DNA from: Fimenecus sp045594885
GTDB lineage: Bacteria; Bacillota; Clostridia; Oscillospirales; Acutalibacteraceae
DNA: 52,346 nucleotides
Assembly (NCBI GenBank): GCA_045594885.1
Contig: JAZNZJ010000040.1
Location: forward strand, 1-52,346
Direction of reading: 5' to 3'
Under the pieces are notes generated by a model. That model was not told the DNA's origin, searched no databases, and saw only the letters and a list, made by a program, of their open reading frames with translations. A program made the translations under genes and the position numbers. Shown here piece by piece: positions 14,890 to 23,500 of this stretch (positions within the stretch are counted from its first letter, which is position 1; the number at the start of each line of letters is the position of its first letter).

Positions 14890-15791
14890 GCTTTGTTGCG
14901 GCTTTCGGAAAACTGAATGTTGATTTGCTTTATGCGGGTATGCCGAGAATTCCCAATGAGGGCGAAGAAATTTACTGCAAGGATTTCAAGGTGTGCCTTG
15001 GCGGAGGTCTGCCCGCAACAATGATTAACTGTTCACGTTTGGGTGTATCCTCTAAAATCGGTACATTTTTGGGTGACGATATGTTCTCAAACTTTGCAAA
15101 AGGTGAATTGGACAAAAGCGGTACAAAATATGAAGCATTTAAAAGTGAGAACTTTCCGCTGAATGTGACATCGGCAATTATAACCGACCGTGACCGCACC
15201 TTTGTGTCATATGGCGGAACGGAAGAATATACCGACGAAATGCTTGAAAAAATATACAAATCTCTCAAGGGTGCAAAAATTGTTGCAATACAAGAGAACA
15301 TTTTGCCCGTTTATAAAAAACTCAAAAAAGACGGCACAATTTTAGTGCTTGATACAGGCTACAGCGATGATATGTCAATTGAAAAATATAAGGATTTGAT
15401 TGAAATTGCCGATTATTATACCCCGAGCATTGATGAAACCGAAAAACTGACAGGTACTCGTGATTACAAAGAGGCACTTAAAATTTTGGGCGAATATTTC
15501 GAGAAACCCATTGTAAAGCTGGGTAAATATGGTTGTGCGGGGTATGACGGTGAAATCTTTAAGATAGATAACATTGATGAATTCAAGTGTATTGATGCAA
15601 CGGGTGCGGGTGATGCATTTCTTGCGGGATTTATCTATGGTTTATATAATGATTTTGATTTCAGAAAATGCATTTTAGCGGGTAATATTACGGGTGGAAA
15701 GTGTGTTACAGGAATAGGTTGTTTGACAGAATACATAAATGATAAAGAGATAAAAGAATATCTTGAAAAATGCAACTATTTAATTAAATAA
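14886..15791 (+). CDS. PfkB-family carbohydrate kinase
   Basis: The 301-residue kinase has the PfkB signatures: an N-terminal Gly-Gly pair in CLGGGLPATMINCSRLG and the C-terminal ATP/anion-hole motif DATGAGDAFLAGF, whose Asp is the catalytic base. It phosphorylates a sugar or nucleoside; fructose is a common substrate in sugar operons. ATG 14886 is used rather than 14880 because gggag lies seven bases before it. The start overlaps the stop of the GH4 gene (ATGA), indicating translational coupling. Confidence 0.85.
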   Translation: MSFVAAFGKLNVDLLYAGMPRIPNEGEEIYCKDFKVCLGGGLPATMINCSRLGVSSKIGTFLGDDMFSNFAKGELDKSGTKYEAFKSENFPLNVTSAIITDRDRTFVSYGGTEEYTDEMLEKIYKSLKGAKIVAIQENILPVYKKLKKDGTILVLDTGYSDDMSIEKYKDLIEIADYYTPSIDETEKLTGTRDYKEALKILGEYFEKPIVKLGKYGCAGYDGEIFKIDNIDEFKCIDATGAGDAFLAGFIYGLYNDFDFRKCILAGNITGGKCVTGIGCLTEYINDKEIKEYLEKCNYLIK

Positions 15792-15815
15792 TTGCTAAAA
15801 TAAACAACAAAACTT

Positions 15816-15843
15816 TGTAGGGGCGGGTCTCTGTGCCCGCCCG
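15816..15843 (+). repeat. GTAGGG-type hairpin repeat, copy A
   Basis: TGTAGGGGCGGGT and GCCCGCCC form a hairpin. Inverted copies lie at 16295-16321 and 17754-17781, and related ones at 19608, 28664 and 48123. Its right edge runs into the gagaggtg that serves as ribosome binding site for the next gene. Confidence 0.75.
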
Positions 15844-15856
15844 AGAGGTGTTTAAT

Positions 15857-16288
15857 ATGTTTGAAAAGTTTAAATTAGAAAGAAAAATCAAAAAAGCAGT
15901 AAATAAAACTGTAAAAGAATTTGAAAATAGCATTCCCAAAATTTCTCAACATTTCTTTTATGGTGCGGTGGAGTATTCGCCAAACAATTTGGTTATCTGG
16001 TATTTGTTCAAAACTAATGCAGAGTTAGAATTGGCTAAAGAAAATGGGTTATATGAAAATTTGATTTCTCGAACAACACAAAATCTTTTAGATGAGGGTT
16101 ATCCGAAAGAAGCCTTTGAAAAAACAAAAGTGCAAGGTGTTGAAAAAATAACTTTTGCAAACGGCACGCAAGAACAAATTGATAATTTTATGGAAAATTT
16201 ATTAAACAGACAAGTGAAGATAAGTTTTACAACTGAGCAAGATATTGATGAAAAGGCGAACGGTGATTATCATTTGTATTTTCAATAA
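15857..16288 (+). CDS. Hypothetical small protein framed by inverted hairpin repeats
   Basis: The 143-residue, Lys- and Glu-rich soluble protein (MFEKFKLERKIKK, then SQHFFYGAVEYSPNNLVIWYLF and FTTEQDIDEKANGDYHLYF) is not recognised; no motif, signal or membrane segment is visible. ATG 15857 is preferred to an in-frame ATG at 15833, because the latter lies in the repeat and gagaggtg (15844-15850) sits at the right distance. Opposed copies of one hairpin repeat lie 13 bases before the start and 7 bases after the stop. That makes the gene look like a small cassette dropped between the PfkB and MATE genes. Confidence 0.65.
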   Translation: MFEKFKLERKIKKAVNKTVKEFENSIPKISQHFFYGAVEYSPNNLVIWYLFKTNAELELAKENGLYENLISRTTQNLLDEGYPKEAFEKTKVQGVEKITFANGTQEQIDNFMENLLNRQVKISFTTEQDIDEKANGDYHLYFQ

Positions 16289-16294
16289 CTCTCG

Positions 16295-16321
16295 ACGGGC
16301 GGGCACAGAGACGCCTCTACA
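16295..16321 (-). repeat. GTAGGG-type hairpin repeat, copy B (inverted)
   Basis: Read on the minus strand it is TGTAGAGGCGTCTCTGTGC then CCGCCCG, nearly identical to copy A at 15816-15843 with a few lost bases. With copy A it forms an inverted pair around the 143-residue gene. Confidence 0.7.
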
Positions 16322-16359
16322 AAAAACACTCCGTTAAAAAAGACTAATCAGGTGATAAA

Positions 16360-17739
16360 ATGAACAACAAACTTGATATATCACAACAAATGGCGACAAC
16401 ATCTGTGTGGAAACTTATGATGAAGCTGAGTATTCCTGCAATTCTTGCACAGATTGTAAATCTTCTTTACAATGTGGTTGACCGAATTTATATAGGTCAT
16501 ATGGATAATGTTGGTACGGTGGCACTTACGGGTGTAGGACTTTGTGTGCCCGTAATCACACTTATTTCTGCATTCACAATGCTTGTGGCTCAAGGTGGTG
16601 CACCACGTGCGGCTATTGAAATGGGCAAGGGCGATATTAAAAAGGCAGAGAAAATTCTCGGCAATTGCTTTGTGTTGCTTGTAATGTTTGCAATAATATT
16701 AACTGCATTGTTTATGATTTTCGGCGAGAAGCTTTTAATGCTTTTTGGTGCGAGTGAAGAAACAATTATATATGCTCTTCCATATATGAAAATTTATTCT
16801 GCGGGTTCAATTTTTGTTATGATTAGCCTTGGTCTTAATATGTTTATTACCACGCAGGGCTTTACAAAAATAAGTATGGCAACAGTGCTTATAGGTGCAA
16901 TCTGTAATATTATTCTTGACCCCATATTTATTTTCGGTTTCAATATGGGTGTTGCAGGTGCAGCGATTGCTACAATTATTTCTCAAGCCGTTTCAGCGGT
17001 CTGGGTACTTAGTTTTCTTTTGGGCAAACAGACAAAGCTTAAAATCAAAAAAGATAATCTTTTGCTCTCGGCTAAAATTCTTTTACCCGTATTCGCTTTA
17101 GGTATTTCACCATTTATTATGAATGCCACAGAAGCGGTTATAAACATTTCGTTCAATTCATCTTTACAGAAATACGGCGGTGATATTGCGGTTGGTGCTA
17201 TGACAATCTGCACAACGGTATTCCAGATGGCTTGGGTGCCGGCTCAGGGAATTGGTCAGGGCGCACAGCCAATAATCAGTTATAATTATGGTGCAAGAAA
17301 TGCCGACAGAGTAAAACAAGCATTCAAGGCATTTCTTATTATCTGTTTCACCTATGTTTTCGTATTTGGTGCACTTATTGAATTATTCCCACAATTCTTT
17401 ATAAACATTTTCAACGATAATCCCGCTCTTGTTGACACGGCAACGTGGAGTATAAGGCTTTATGGTTGTGCTATGACCTTCTTTGGAATTCAAATGGCAA
17501 TTCAGCAGACCTTTATAGCACTCGGCAAGGCAAAGGCATCATTGTTTATTGCTTGTTTAAGAAAAGTTATTTTACTTGTTCCGCTGATTTATATTTTGCC
17601 GAATTTCTTTGAAGATAAAGTTTTTGCGGTGTTCCTTGCAGAGCCTGTTTCTGACGCAATTTCAATTATTACCGCATCAATTGTGTTCTTCTTTGTATTC
17701 AGAAAAGAAATGAAACTTATCAAAGAAAAAACTAATTAA
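16360..17739 (+). CDS. MATE-family efflux transporter
   Basis: The 459-residue membrane protein has twelve predicted helices in two related halves. The start, LSIPAILAQIVNLLYNVVDRIYIGHM, and the loop VPAQGIGQGAQPIISYNYGA are typical of MATE antiporters (NorM/DinF-like). They export drugs or other cationic and organic compounds with Na+ or H+ exchange. Length matches the family. The substrate cannot be read. It has its own aggtga site and sits between hairpin repeats B and C, so operon membership with the sugar genes is doubtful. Confidence 0.9.
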   Translation: MNNKLDISQQMATTSVWKLMMKLSIPAILAQIVNLLYNVVDRIYIGHMDNVGTVALTGVGLCVPVITLISAFTMLVAQGGAPRAAIEMGKGDIKKAEKILGNCFVLLVMFAIILTALFMIFGEKLLMLFGASEETIIYALPYMKIYSAGSIFVMISLGLNMFITTQGFTKISMATVLIGAICNIILDPIFIFGFNMGVAGAAIATIISQAVSAVWVLSFLLGKQTKLKIKKDNLLLSAKILLPVFALGISPFIMNATEAVINISFNSSLQKYGGDIAVGAMTICTTVFQMAWVPAQGIGQGAQPIISYNYGARNADRVKQAFKAFLIICFTYVFVFGALIELFPQFFINIFNDNPALVDTATWSIRLYGCAMTFFGIQMAIQQTFIALGKAKASLFIACLRKVILLVPLIYILPNFFEDKVFAVFLAEPVSDAISIITASIVFFFVFRKEMKLIKEKTN

Positions 17740-17753
17740 AATATATAACTTTA

Positions 17754-17781
17754 CGGGCGGGCACGGAGACCCGCCCCTACA
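17754..17781 (-). repeat. GTAGGG-type hairpin repeat, copy C
   Basis: On the minus strand it reads TGTAGGGGCGGGTCTCCG then TGCCCGCCCG, differing from copy A at a single base. It lies 15 bases past the MATE stop and could also serve as a transcript end. Confidence 0.75.
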
Positions 17782-17888
17782 AAGTGATGTGAACAAATTA
17801 AAAAACTCTGTACATTTTTGGTTTATTATGTTAAAATGCATTATATAATTAAAAATGAATTTTCAGTTTTTATAAAGGGGAAAAGAAA

Positions 17889-19502
17889 ATGGAAAAAGAA
17901 ATTTATTCTCTTGCCTTTGATATTGGTACAACCGGTGTTAAAACCTGCCTTTTCAAAATAGGCAAATCAATTGAACTTATAGAGGCGGCAAATGAAGGTT
18001 ATAATCTTTATATTATGCCAAATGGCGGTGCAGAGCAGGACCCTGATGAATGGTGGGCAGCTATGTGCTCAACCTCGAAAAAGGTAATTGAAAATTCAAA
18101 GGTTGACCCTAAAGATATTTATGGTATTTCTTTCTGTTCACAGATGCAGGGCTTGGTGCTTGTTGATAAAGACGGTAATTATGTGCGTCGTGCGTTTAGT
18201 TATATGGACCAACGTGCTACAGAAGAAATCAAAAAGGGTATTGCTTATGGTCCACAGATTGCAGGTGCTAATATTGCAAAATTGTTGCCGTCACTTATGA
18301 TTACCGGTGCGGTTGCTGCAAGTGTTAAAGACCCTGTTTGGAAATATAAATGGACAGAGGCTCATGAGCCTGAAAATTTCAAGAGAGTACATAAATGGCT
18401 TGATGTTAAAGAATATCTCATTTGTCGTATGACCGGCGAATTTGTAATGACAAAGGACTCTGCTTTCGGTGCGTTGCTTTATGACATAAACAAAAAGTGC
18501 TGGAGCCCAAAAATCTGTAGTCTGCTCGGTGTTAATATGGACCACCTTGCACGTATTGCTGATTGTACAGAAAAAATCGGTGAACTTCGTGAGAAGCAGG
18601 CAGAGGAATTAGGACTTGTTCCCGGTATCGCAGTTTTTGGTGGCGGTGGTGACGCAACTCTCATCGGTGTTGGTGCAGGTGCTACTGAACTTGGCGACAC
18701 TCACGTTTATCAGGGTACATCGGGTTGGGTTTCAACTGTTACAGACAAGAGTGTTGTTGACGCAAGTGCTATGATGGCTGCGGTTGTTGGTGCAGCTGAC
18801 GGCATTTATAACTATTTTGGTGAGCTTGAAACTGCAGGTAAATGCGTTGAGTGGGTAAAAGACCATTTAGCTCTCGATGAAATTGATATTTACCTTGACA
18901 AACAGCCTGCACTTAAACGTCAAAAGGCTGACCGTGAGGTTGTTTATAAAGGTCTTTATGACTATATGATGGAAGTTATCGATTCAATCCCCGCAGGCAG
19001 TGGCGGTGTAATCTTCACACCTTGGCTTCACGGTAATCGTTGCCCATTTGAAGACCCCAATGCACGTGGTATGTTCTTCAACATTAGTCTTGAAACAGGC
19101 AAGACAGAAATGCTCAGAGCCGTTGTTGAGGGTGTTTGTTTCCATCTTCGTTGGTTCCTTGAAACTGAAGAAAAGAAAGTTAAAACTTCAAAGACAATTC
19201 GTTTTGTTGGTGGCGGTGCACTTTCTGATGTTACAAGCCAAATTCTTGCCGATGTTACAGGCAGAGTAGTTGAAACTGTTGACAGCCCACAAAATGTTGG
19301 CTCAGTTGGTGCGGCGGTTCTCGTTGCCATTGATGCAGGTATAATTGAAAAAGTGCAGGACGCTAAAAAGCTTATCCCTGCAAAGAAAACATTTACACCT
19401 GATTTGAAGAATAAGTCAGTTTATGACAGAAACTTTGAAGTGTTTAAGAAACTTTATAAATCAAATAAAGATAATTTTGCAGAGTTAAACAAGGCTAATT
19501 AG
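17889..19502 (+). CDS. FGGY-family sugar kinase, xylulokinase-like
   Basis: The 537-residue kinase has the FGGY N-terminal phosphate loop LAFDIGTTGVKTCLFK, substrate region QDPDEWW and SFCSQMQG, and the C-terminal ATPase part FTPWLHGNRCPFEDP and RFVGGGALSDV. Xylulokinases are the nearest type by feel, but they usually show SGQMHG where this has CSQMQG, so the sugar could be another ketose or polyol. The protein is soluble. The gene has a gggg-rich binding site and ends the sugar block; the GH36, GH4 and PfkB genes lie upstream but separate repeats interrupt the run. Confidence 0.85.
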   Translation: MEKEIYSLAFDIGTTGVKTCLFKIGKSIELIEAANEGYNLYIMPNGGAEQDPDEWWAAMCSTSKKVIENSKVDPKDIYGISFCSQMQGLVLVDKDGNYVRRAFSYMDQRATEEIKKGIAYGPQIAGANIAKLLPSLMITGAVAASVKDPVWKYKWTEAHEPENFKRVHKWLDVKEYLICRMTGEFVMTKDSAFGALLYDINKKCWSPKICSLLGVNMDHLARIADCTEKIGELREKQAEELGLVPGIAVFGGGGDATLIGVGAGATELGDTHVYQGTSGWVSTVTDKSVVDASAMMAAVVGAADGIYNYFGELETAGKCVEWVKDHLALDEIDIYLDKQPALKRQKADREVVYKGLYDYMMEVIDSIPAGSGGVIFTPWLHGNRCPFEDPNARGMFFNISLETGKTEMLRAVVEGVCFHLRWFLETEEKKVKTSKTIRFVGGGALSDVTSQILADVTGRVVETVDSPQNVGSVGAAVLVAIDAGIIEKVQDAKKLIPAKKTFTPDLKNKSVYDRNFEVFKKLYKSNKDNFAELNKAN

Positions 19503-19596
19503 TTTCTTTTTCCGCAATACTTCGTCACGTGCGACTCGCAGTATATCTAATACAGCTTCGTCTTCGTGACATTGTCTTGCGAAAAAATCCAAATCA
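19500..19596. repeat. Long imperfect palindrome 2 (after the FGGY kinase)
   Basis: CGCAATACTTCGTCACG (about 19513-19529) pairs with CGTGACATTGTCTTGCG (19565-19581), and inner arms GCAGTAT and ATACAGC meet at the centre near 19548. Outer T- and A-rich flanks also match. The interrupted stem spans nearly the full 97 bases. Confidence 0.6.
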
Positions 19597-19607
19597 CAAA
19601 ATAAAAA

Positions 19608-19641
19608 TGTAGGGACGCTGATTGTAGCGTCCCGCTTTTTT
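19608..19641 (+). terminator. GTAGGG-type hairpin acting as terminator
   Basis: GGGACGCT and AGCGTCCC form a perfect 8 bp stem followed by GCTTTTTTG. The leading TGTAGGG ties it to the hairpin repeat family at 15816. Confidence 0.75.
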
Positions 19642-19655
19642 GCATAATTTTGTTA

Positions 19656-19684
19656 TTGCATTACATAATTAAAAAATGTATAAT
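19656..19684 (+). promoter_or_regulatory. Promoter of the Lys/Pro-repeat protein
   Basis: TTGCAT (19656-19661) and TATAAT (19679-19684) are 17 bases apart, 30 bases upstream of the start codon at 19715. Confidence 0.75.
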
Positions 19685-19714
19685 ATAATAAATATGCAGA
19701 AATGAGGTGTTGTT

Positions 19715-21556
19715 ATGGATAAAAAAGAGTTTCTTGCTAATCAATTTCAGAGAATAGATGATTCTGAGCCTGTTATTGAAGAAGTAAGTGAAAAGAATGA
19801 CAAGGAAACAAAAAAAGAAAAAACACCTAAAGAGAAAAAAGTAAAAGAAAAAAAGGCTAAAGAACCAAAACAACCAAAAGAGAAAAAGGCGAAAGAGCCT
19901 AAACCACCTAAAGAAAAAAAGGTGAAAGAGCCTAAACCGCCTAAAGAGAAGAAAATAAAAGAGCCCAAGCCACCAAAAGAAAAGAAAAGTCTTTTCGGCA
20001 ACAAAAAAGAGGCTGAAACTGAAATCATAAATGAGGTTGTAATTCCTGAAATTACTGAAAAAGTTGAACATGCAGAAGAGCCTGAAGTAGTTAGAATGGT
20101 GACAGATGAGGGCAGAGTTGAAGAAGAAATTGTCCTTCCTGCAATAAGTTCAGTTAAAAAGGTTAAATCTTCAACTAAAAAGGTAAAAAAAGAGAAAAAG
20201 CCTAAAGAGAAAAAGGTGAAAGAGCCCAAACCACCTAAAGAGAAGAAAATAAAAGAGCCCAAGCCACCAAAAGAGAAAAAACCACCCGAACCAATGAAGG
20301 GCAAGGACTATGCAACAATCGGTATCGTGATTGTGGCGATTGCTTTGGTATGTGTTTTTGCATATTTTAGATTTTTCCCACAGAACGAAACTCCCATTGA
20401 TAGCACAGAATCAACAACGGTGGCAAACCAAACTCTTTCTGATATTCAGATTTCCCGTGATGGTGTAATCGTAAATCTTATTCAGAGTGATATTCCCGAT
20501 ATTTTTTACGGCTTCACAAAGGATTACAAAATACAATACTATCATTACCGTGAGAACAGAATGGTTCAAGTTAAGGCTACGGGTAATGTGAAAGCAAGAG
20601 TTGAACTGGGTAATCAGACAATTCCTGTAACAATTGACTATATAGAATATAATGGAAAAAACTTTGGTATGGGAATTTTTCTTGCGGACCAGAGTGAAGA
20701 TGTTTTCTTCTATAAAATGGTTGCTTTTAAATTGACTGATTTACCAAAAGGCTATGAAGAAGAAAACAAGACACTTTTACTTGCAACAACAAGTGACAAC
20801 GTGTTGACTCAAGGTGATATTGTCTGGGCAGAAAGCTTCAAATTGGATTTGACAAATGGTAGCACATCAAGATTTTTGAAGATTATCAACAGAACAATTG
20901 ATATTAACACGGGTGCGGGTGTGACTGACTTCTGTATGCTTACAAAGAGCGGATATTCATCACAAAGTGGTAAAATACCATTTCTTTCTTCAAGAGAATA
21001 TTCTGCGGGTACGGGCAAACAGGATATTTTCATAAAAGACGGAAGCAAAGAAGACCTTTATGTGTCTGACGTTTACGGCAGATTTGTGCTCACAGACGGT
21101 AATGACATAGTTTTCTTAAGAAAGACAAATGCAGGTTTTGATGCTATACGCAAATCGGGCGAAACAGAAACTACTATTAAGTCCTTCTACGGAAAAATGA
21201 CTACAACATATGTTCAGTCAGGGGAGTACATTCTTAATAAGAATGACGGCACTCTTTATAATCTTATTACGGGTGAAGAGAAAACTCTTGTAGGCTTTAG
21301 AATGACACCCAAAATGATGAGTGTTAGCCCTGACGGAAAATATATTGTAATGCTTGGTATGGTAAATAGTGTTATGGACTGGCAGGTTCATATTTTCAAC
21401 CTTGAAACCGGCGAATATATGAAATATGAAGAAAAGAATTATTCAGAGCATTCAAATCTTACCTTCATAGATAATACCACTGCGGTTTATATGGTAGTTG
21501 ACCCCAATCAAGTATATGAATATGTTGTCTTTGACGTAACAAAGGCAGTTGGCTAA
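19715..21556 (+). CDS. Membrane-anchored protein with Lys/Pro repeats and extracytoplasmic beta-rich domain
   Basis: The 613-residue protein has three parts. Residues about 30-195 are mostly tandem repeats of an 11-residue unit (PKPPKEKKVKE and variants) in two blocks split by an acidic island (about 93-150). A single membrane helix follows (about 199-221, IGIVIVAIALVCVFAYF). The remaining 390 residues lie outside the cell if the positive-inside rule holds, and contain SPDGKYIVMLG and HIFNLETGEYMKY, which suggest WD40- or TolB-like propeller blades. No enzyme motif is seen. The strongly basic intracellular tail could bind nucleic acid, ribosomes or acidic lipid. It appears monocistronic with its own promoter and terminator. 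I do not recognise a named family. Confidence 0.75.
   Translation: MDKKEFLANQFQRIDDSEPVIEEVSEKNDKETKKEKTPKEKKVKEKKAKEPKQPKEKKAKEPKPPKEKKVKEPKPPKEKKIKEPKPPKEKKSLFGNKKEAETEIINEVVIPEITEKVEHAEEPEVVRMVTDEGRVEEEIVLPAISSVKKVKSSTKKVKKEKKPKEKKVKEPKPPKEKKIKEPKPPKEKKPPEPMKGKDYATIGIVIVAIALVCVFAYFRFFPQNETPIDSTESTTVANQTLSDIQISRDGVIVNLIQSDIPDIFYGFTKDYKIQYYHYRENRMVQVKATGNVKARVELGNQTIPVTIDYIEYNGKNFGMGIFLADQSEDVFFYKMVAFKLTDLPKGYEEENKTLLLATTSDNVLTQGDIVWAESFKLDLTNGSTSRFLKIINRTIDINTGAGVTDFCMLTKSGYSSQSGKIPFLSSREYSAGTGKQDIFIKDGSKEDLYVSDVYGRFVLTDGNDIVFLRKTNAGFDAIRKSGETETTIKSFYGKMTTTYVQSGEYILNKNDGTLYNLITGEEKTLVGFRMTPKMMSVSPDGKYIVMLGMVNSVMDWQVHIFNLETGEYMKYEEKNYSEHSNLTFIDNTTAVYMVVDPNQVYEYVVFDVTKAVG
19830..20290 (+). 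repeat. 33-bp coding tandem repeats, two blocks
   Basis: Within the gene at 19715 the unit encoding PKPPKEKKVKE repeats head to tail at about 19855-19985 and again at about 20190-20285. The two blocks are near-identical over long stretches, so slippage or recombination could change repeat number. Confidence 0.8.
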
Positions 21557-21563
21557 AATAAAG

Positions 21564-21602
21564 GCAGAGCAGAGCCTAGGTTCTGCTCTGTAATTGTTTA
21601 AA
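21564..21602 (+). terminator. Terminator after the Lys/Pro-repeat gene
   Basis: CAGAGCAGA pairs with TCTGCTCTG around GCCTAGGT, followed by TAATTGTTTAAATT. The T-run is interrupted, so strength is uncertain. Confidence 0.6.
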
Positions 21603-21677
21603 TTGCACTTTGCAATATGTTAATAAAAGATTTTTTTGTTGAATTTGCAAAAAGTTGAAAAAATATGAAAAAAATAC

Positions 21678-21706
21678 TTGCAATTTGTAAAAGGTAGTGC
21701 TATACT
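21678..21706 (+). promoter_or_regulatory. Promoter of the 5S rRNA gene
   Basis: TTGCAA (21678-21683) and TATACT (21701-21706) are separated by exactly 17 bases, 35 bases upstream of the 5S start. Confidence 0.75.
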
Positions 21707-21740
21707 ATCTCTTGCGTTCACGAGATAAAGTGTTTCGTGA

Positions 21741-21856
21741 GTCGGTGTTGATTGCGATGAGGGTCCACCCGTTCCCATCCCGAACACGGTAGTTAAGCTC
21801 ATTCGCGCCGAAGATACTTGGCTGGAAGCGGCCTGGAAAAATAGGTAATGCCGACA
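21741..21856 (+). rRNA. rrf: 5S ribosomal RNA, solitary
   Basis: The core CCGTTCCCATCCCGAACACG, AGTTAAGCTC, CGCCGAAGATACTTGG and the closing helix GTCGGT/GCCGAC at the two ends identify bacterial 5S rRNA of about 116 bases. No 16S or 23S gene lies nearby; the gene has its own promoter and terminator. Free-standing 5S genes are common in this part of the Clostridia. Confidence 0.95.
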
Positions 21857-21859
21857 CAA

Positions 21860-21945
21860 ACTAATCGTCTATCCAACAGGATGGGCGATTTTTTTATGTC
21901 ACCACAGTTGAAATTATCTGCATTTTAACTGTGGTGACTTTTTAT
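21860..21945 (+). terminator. Double terminator after 5S rRNA
   Basis: Two hairpins follow each other. The first, ATCGTCTATCC/GGATGGGCGAT, precedes TTTTTTTA (about 21863-21897). The second, GTCACCACAGTT/AACTGTGGTGAC, precedes TTTTTATTTT (about 21898-21945). Confidence 0.85.
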
Positions 21946-22027
21946 TTTATCTATGTTAAAATATTTTTATAAAAACTTTGTTAGGTTTTTAAGTTTTCAA
22001 ACACTACTATACGAAAGGAGCGAGGCT

Positions 22028-22546
22028 ATGGCAGTGGGGAGCAAAACAGCTTCCGCCAGAATTTTTGAACAATGCTATAAAGATTATTACCAAAGCTTAA
22101 TGAATTTTGCCCGTGCCCGACTTCGTGAGAGTAGTGATTATTCCGAAGATTGTGTGCAAGAGGCATATACGGTGTTTTACAACAGATTGCAAACGGGCGA
22201 AGAATTTGAACATCCGAGGGCATTCCTCTATAAAACACTTGATAATATAATAAAACGGCAAAGGTCAAAAATTATGACGGATGAAATGAATACGGTGTCG
22301 CTTGATGACCCCGAAAACACAATGGAGATAGCCGTGTATGACAGTATCGACTATGAAAAATACATAAAAATTCTTGAAGACAGTCTTGATGAGGATGAAA
22401 AATTCATTTACACCGAAAAATATGTCAATGATAAAAAGATTGAACAGATTGCCCTTGAAAATGACCTTTCAGTAGGGGCGGTTACAATGAGATTATCCCG
22501 ACTTCGCAAGAAATTAAAGTCACTTTTGGACGATTTAATCTATTAG
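22028..22546 (+). CDS. ECF-type RNA polymerase sigma factor
   Basis: The 172-residue protein has sigma region 2 (FEQCYKDYYQSLMNFARARL, then DYSEDCVQEAYTVFY) and region 4 with a helix-turn-helix (KKIEQIALENDLSVGAVTMRLSRLRKKL). It directs RNA polymerase to a small regulon, usually including its own operon. The ATG at 22028 is chosen for the aaaggag site eight bases before; an upstream in-frame start at 21953 has none. It is followed 14 bases later by a membrane protein that fits an anti-sigma factor, then the giant surface protein, so the three are probably one switchable unit. Confidence 0.85.
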   Translation: MAVGSKTASARIFEQCYKDYYQSLMNFARARLRESSDYSEDCVQEAYTVFYNRLQTGEEFEHPRAFLYKTLDNIIKRQRSKIMTDEMNTVSLDDPENTMEIAVYDSIDYEKYIKILEDSLDEDEKFIYTEKYVNDKKIEQIALENDLSVGAVTMRLSRLRKKLKSLLDDLIY

Positions 22547-22560
22547 AAAGGAGAAAAAAT

Positions 22561-23499
22561 ATGACACAATTGACTTTTAACAGACAGATAGCCAATAAAG
22601 TTTTTAATGACGATTTATTTCGTGAAGAATTGATTGTTGCTCTCAATGAGCTTATTGATATTGAACTTGCAAAAGAAGACCACGAAATCGACTTCGATTT
22701 AATTGATGCATATACTGATGCGTTGAATGAATTATACAATGAAAAAGGTGTAGCCCGTGTATTCTGGAAGCTGCAGACAGTTGAGGAATTTACAAAAAGC
22801 ATTACGGGAAACAAAAAATGGAAGAATTTAAGCCTTGGAATGAAAGTTGTTCTCGCCGCTTGTGCAGTGATGGCACTTGTGATTTCTGCAAACACCGTAA
22901 CTGAAAAAGTGACGGGATATGATATGATTGGAGAATTTGCAGGATTTGTTCAGAATATTTTCACGGGGGATACGGTGGTAAATAATTCAACCACAACCAC
23001 AACCCAAGAAGATACAACGGACGAAACCACCACAGAAACAACAACTGAGGACATAAGCGAAGAAACTACTGAAAGCACAACCGAAAAGGTTGAAAAACAA
23101 GAGGGAACGGCAAAACCACAGCCACAGATTACTCCGCTAAATCCTGATTTAACAGAGGTTTTGAGTCCTACGACTCCTCCAACAGAAGCAACTACAGAAA
23201 CCACAACGGCTGAAGCCTTTACAAGAGTTGACGAGGAGGCAACCGCCGCACCAATTGTAATTAAGGTTACGGGCGAATTTACAGAAGATTTCAAAAGAAA
23301 TTACATAGTTGGTGAAGCTGCCGATTTCAGCGGACTTACAATTACCGCACAATATGACAACGGCGACACAAAACAAATCACAATTGACGAATGTAATGTT
23401 TACGGATTTTCAACAGAAACTCCCGCAAACCGTATTGTAACGGTAGAATACGAAGATTGTTCATTCAGTTTTCTCATCAGAGTAAAGGAGGCAAACTAA
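22561..23499 (+). CDS. Anti-sigma-like membrane protein with external Ig-like domain
   Basis: The 312-residue protein has an intracellular part (1-90) with helices that could clasp the sigma factor, a membrane helix (about 93-113, MKVVLAACAVMALVISA), a long Thr- and Glu-rich linker (about 140-225) of the kind used to cross peptidoglycan, and a C-terminal Ig-like domain (GEAADFSGLTITAQYDNGD, NRIVTVEYED) of the Big_3 type. No zinc-binding His/Cys anti-sigma motif is seen, so the anti-sigma role rests on position and topology. The external Ig-like domain could sense a surface partner. A good aaaggag site precedes the ATG, and the stop is one base from the next start. Confidence 0.7.
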   Translation: MTQLTFNRQIANKVFNDDLFREELIVALNELIDIELAKEDHEIDFDLIDAYTDALNELYNEKGVARVFWKLQTVEEFTKSITGNKKWKNLSLGMKVVLAACAVMALVISANTVTEKVTGYDMIGEFAGFVQNIFTGDTVVNNSTTTTTQEDTTDETTTETTTEDISEETTESTTEKVEKQEGTAKPQPQITPLNPDLTEVLSPTTPPTEATTETTTAEAFTRVDEEATAAPIVIKVTGEFTEDFKRNYIVGEAADFSGLTITAQYDNGDTKQITIDECNVYGFSTETPANRIVTVEYEDCSFSFLIRVKEAN

Positions 23500-23500
23500 T

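Noticed and set aside
19747..20304. 185-residue minus-strand frame, Phe- and Gly-rich
   Set aside because: It is antisense to the Lys/Pro tandem repeats; its repetitive FFSLGGLGSF pattern is the mirror of the coding repeat and not a gene.
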